The notes under the pieces were generated by a model. It worked only from the letters and a program-made list of their open reading frames with translations. It was not told the DNA's origin and ran no database searches. Below are positions 4,538 to 7,011 of a stretch of DNA of 7,011 nt, one piece after another. A program made the translations under genes and the position numbers. Position 1 is the first letter of the stretch. Every line of letters starts with the position of its first letter. The DNA is from an uncultured Planctomycetaceae bacterium (GTDB taxonomy: Bacteria; Planctomycetota; Phycisphaerae; UBA1845; UTPLA1), in contig CALLKH010000483.1 of the NCBI GenBank assembly GCA_938008425.1, forward strand, positions 1-7,011, given 5' to 3'.

Positions 4538-7011
4538 ATGGCGTATCGATTCAATCAAGGTGATCGCCCGTTGACGGGCTACACGATCGAACGCGGCGTG
4601 GGACGCGGCGGCTTCGGCGAGGTGTATTACGCGCTGAGCGACGGCGGCAAGGAAGTTGCGCTGAAGTATCTTCGCGAGAACCCGCAGGTCGAACTGCGCG
4701 GCGCGACGCACTGCCTGAACCTCAAGAGCCCGTATCTCGTCGCGCTGCACGACATCAAGCAGAGCGCCGCCGGCGAACACTTCGTCATCATGGAGTATGT
4801 CAACGGCGTGTCGCTGCGCGATCTGATGAACGAGTCGCCGCGCGGCCTCGGCCCGCAGAAGGCGGCGTACTTCGTGCGTGAAATCGCCAAGGGGCTGGCG
4901 TACCTGCACGATCGGGGAATCGTGCATCGCGATCTGAAGCCGGGAAACATTTTCTATGAAGACGGGTTCGTGAAGATCGGCGACTACGGCCTGTCGAAGA
5001 TGATGGCGGCAAGTCAGCACTCGGGCCAGACGATGAGCGTCGGCACCGTGCATTACATGGCGCCGGAGGTCGGGAGCGGAAACTACGACCGAACCATCGA
5101 CATCTATGCGCTCGGCGTGATTCTCTACGAGATGCTGCTCGGACGCGTGCCGTTCTCGGGCGCGTCGATGGGCGAGGTGCTCATGAAGCATCTCACGGCC
5201 TCGCCCGAAGTGGATGAATTGCCGGCGCCGTTCCCGACGGTGATTCGCAAGGCGCTCGCCAAGGACCCGAAGGACCGTTACCAGACCGTGAACGAGATGG
5301 TGACCGACTTGTTCGACGTCGAGGACCTCAGCCGGTCCGTGGCGTCGTTCGAACCCGCCAGCATTTCAACACTCGCCGCCAACGCTGCGCGGAAGCTGGT
5401 CACGGCCGGGGCGGCCGGCGCTGCTGCAGTCGGACACGGCGCTGGCGGCGCACCGGGATTCGGCACGGGCAGCAGTAATGTCGGCGGCCCGGCAGTGCCG
5501 CCGGTCATACCGGGAGCCGGCGGTCGAATGGCGCAGCTCAATGAGCGCGTACACCGATTGACCGGGCGAATGGATGAAACGGCCGTCGGCGAAAGGGTGG
5601 CCGGCCTTGTCGGCGGTTCGGAAAATGCGGCGGAGGCGATCGTCAAGGCGATCGGCACCTGTCTGGCAGTCGCCGGCGCGGCCGCGGTGATCCGGAAGAG
5701 TCCGGAGATGATGGTGGCGATCAGTTTGCAGAGCATCGCCATTCTCGCGTCGGTCTTCGCCTTGATGAAGTGGGTCGAGCGCGGGAGCCGTACGGAGTCG
5801 AACTACTCGTCAAAGCTGACCTTTGCACTGATCGCGGGCGTCCTGACGCTTCTGGTCAATCGATTCGTCATCGAGTCTGGACTGATCAGCGCACGCATTG
5901 CTGAGTACTGGGTCGTGCCGGTGATCGCATCGTTTGTTCTGGGCGACTGGCGCGCCCGAATTACCGAGGGCCGGCGCGGTATCGTTTCGGTCGGATCGGC
6001 GTTCTCGATCGGCCTCTTTGGATTCATTGCATACCAATTCGGAGACGGAAAAGACTCGCTGCCCGTCATCGCCATCCTGGCCGGCGCGTCGATGGGTGTT
6101 CAGGCACTTGCGGGCATGTGGCCCATGCGGGCGGGTGAAACCCCTGGCGCCGCGGGGACGCGACCGGGCTCGAGCGGCGGAATTCCCGCTTCGGCTGACG
6201 GCTCGCCCGACCATGAGACGGTCTGGGCCGGCGGCGTGGCGATTTCGCGCGACGGCGGCGTTCGCGGGATGGCCGGCCGTGTGGCGACACAGTCCTCGAC
6301 GAATCGATCCCAGGGTAACTCGGCGCATTTGCCCAAACGAAGCGGTGCGATTCGGCTGATGTGGCTGGGCGGGTTTGCGGTCAGCCTCGTCGCGATGGTG
6401 CTCTGTTTCATCGCGTCGCAGATGATTTGCAGGCCGCATTCCGACGACGAAGCCGGTTGCATACTGGCCGGAATCATTCTCGCGCCGTATGTGATGTTCA
6501 TGTTCAGCTGCGCGGCTCCGCCGTTCCACAAAGGGCTCTGGCGCGGAATCTTCAGGAAGCTGATCGCCTTCACCGGTCTCGCCATGATGGCGGGCGGCGG
6601 CTCGGCGATCGGACTCTTCGAACTGCACGACGAAGAGGCATTTGGAGCGCTGGCGGTTGTGCTCTTCGGTGCACTCGCCTCGATTCTGGTATGGGTGATT
6701 CCCGTACCCAAGCCCGATTACGGCATGGGGGCGGTTGAGCCGACCGAGGAGGACAATGATCGTATTCGGCAGCGGAAAGCGAAGGCCAGGGCGCTCAAGG
6801 CGGCTGGATTCGGCCTCATCGCCCTCGCGGCCGTGCTGACGCCCATTCTCTGTCTCTCCCTGCCGGGCCATGATCTTGATGAAGCGCTTCCCGGCACGCT
6901 CATTCCAATGGGACTTGTCGCAACCGGTCTACTCATCGCCGGGTTCAAGCTTTCCGCGGACGAGAAAAAGAAGCTTTCGCCGCCCGTGGAGCTTCCGATT
7001 CGCCGAACGTT
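4538..7011 (+). CDS. Second membrane Ser/Thr protein kinase with a different polytopic C-terminal half (partial, open at right edge)
   Basis: The frame stays open for 824 codons to the window end, so the C-terminus is missing. Residues 1-260 are a Hanks-type kinase domain aligning without gaps to the upstream kinase at 87% identity. It has the same catalytic set: Lys43, Glu52, HRDLKPGN (130-137), DYG (149-151) and GTVHYMAPE (169-177). An Ala/Gly/Pro-rich linker (280-330) and a probably helical segment (331-365) precede about twelve predicted membrane helices: 369-385, 391-410, 427-446, 456-469, 481-500, 507-528, 606-628, 641-660, 673-694, 702-722, 755-775 and 785-804. Two hydrophilic, probably cytoplasmic stretches break the array (529-605, Gly/Ser-rich; 723-754, highly charged). 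Cys631 and Cys641 flank a short external loop and could form a disulphide. The TM2 GAHRFY motif is absent and no known membrane family is recognised. It is probably translated in coupling with the upstream kinase. Signal and substrates are unknown. Confidence 0.95.
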   Translation, partial: MAYRFNQGDRPLTGYTIERGVGRGGFGEVYYALSDGGKEVALKYLRENPQVELRGATHCLNLKSPYLVALHDIKQSAAGEHFVIMEYVNGVSLRDLMNESPRGLGPQKAAYFVREIAKGLAYLHDRGIVHRDLKPGNIFYEDGFVKIGDYGLSKMMAASQHSGQTMSVGTVHYMAPEVGSGNYDRTIDIYALGVILYEMLLGRVPFSGASMGEVLMKHLTASPEVDELPAPFPTVIRKALAKDPKDRYQTVNEMVTDLFDVEDLSRSVASFEPASISTLAANAARKLVTAGAAGAAAVGHGAGGAPGFGTGSSNVGGPAVPPVIPGAGGRMAQLNERVHRLTGRMDETAVGERVAGLVGGSENAAEAIVKAIGTCLAVAGAAAVIRKSPEMMVAISLQSIAILASVFALMKWVERGSRTESNYSSKLTFALIAGVLTLLVNRFVIESGLISARIAEYWVVPVIASFVLGDWRARITEGRRGIVSVGSAFSIGLFGFIAYQFGDGKDSLPVIAILAGASMGVQALAGMWPMRAGETPGAAGTRPGSSGGIPASADGSPDHETVWAGGVAISRDGGVRGMAGRVATQSSTNRSQGNSAHLPKRSGAIRLMWLGGFAVSLVAMVLCFIASQMICRPHSDDEAGCILAGIILAPYVMFMFSCAAPPFHKGLWRGIFRKLIAFTGLAMMAGGGSAIGLFELHDEEAFGALAVVLFGALASILVWVIPVPKPDYGMGAVEPTEEDNDRIRQRKAKARALKAAGFGLIALAAVLTPILCLSLPGHDLDEALPGTLIPMGLVATGLLIAGFKLSADEKKKLSPPVELPIRRT

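Noticed and set aside
2466..5317. The repeated kinase sequence considered as a mobile or repetitive DNA element
   Set aside because: The repeat exactly matches the protein-coding kinase domains in frame, starts at both ATG codons, and has no terminal repeats or transposase, so it is a gene duplication.
5810..6871. A 353-codon minus-strand open frame opposite the second kinase's membrane half
   Set aside because: The plus strand reads through without stops and encodes regular hydrophobic helices with basic cytoplasmic loops, which is a far better coding signal. The antisense product is Arg/His/Asp-rich with no recognisable domain.

Overview
The window is GC-rich bacterial DNA, with G or C in most third codon positions. 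It carries one divergent partial gene on the minus strand and three genes in a row on the plus strand. The two eukaryote-like Ser/Thr kinases have a distinctive N-lobe: an N-terminal 'FNQGDRPL.GYTIERGVGRGGFGEVYYA' block and a short 'VELRG.THCLNLKSPYLV' stretch in place of the usual alpha-C region. From memory, this kinase subfamily is common in Planctomycetes. The neighbouring FHA-like protein and the large membrane-embedded kinases also fit that phylum. The assignment to Planctomycetota is inference; there is no rRNA or other marker gene here.

Layout. Positions 1-217 (minus) hold the N-terminal part of a small predicted lipoprotein with an Asp/Tyr/Gly/Phe-rich mature region, running off the left edge. 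Positions 218-686 are a non-coding divergent intergenic region. It contains a 14-bp palindrome, a possible hairpin, a TATAAT box at 551-556 and a likely leader with a small A-loop stem-loop. Positions 687-2330 (plus) encode a 547-aa protein with helical TPR-like repeats followed by two degenerate FHA-like domains. Positions 2466-4526 (plus) encode a complete 686-aa kinase joined to a TM2 domain and about six further membrane helices. Positions 4538-7011 (plus) encode a second kinase, at least 824 aa and open at the right edge, joined to a different array of about twelve membrane helices.

The two kinase genes lie 11 bp apart. The second Shine-Dalgarno sequence overlaps the first stop codon, so co-transcription and translational coupling are likely. 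Their kinase domains align without gaps and differ at only 33 of the first 260 residues (87% identity, counted by hand), yet nothing after about residue 275 is recognisably shared. This is a tandem duplication in which catalytic halves were conserved, and perhaps homogenised, while membrane halves were replaced or diverged beyond recognition.

The simplest reading is a phospho-signalling cassette. Two membrane kinases with near-identical catalytic domains but different membrane or sensory halves sit beside a soluble scaffold-like FHA-type protein. No mobile element, CRISPR array, tRNA or rRNA was seen. The most unusual content is the kinase-TM2 fusion, the duplicated kinase domain with non-homologous membrane halves, and the FHA-like protein that has lost key phosphothreonine-binding residues.
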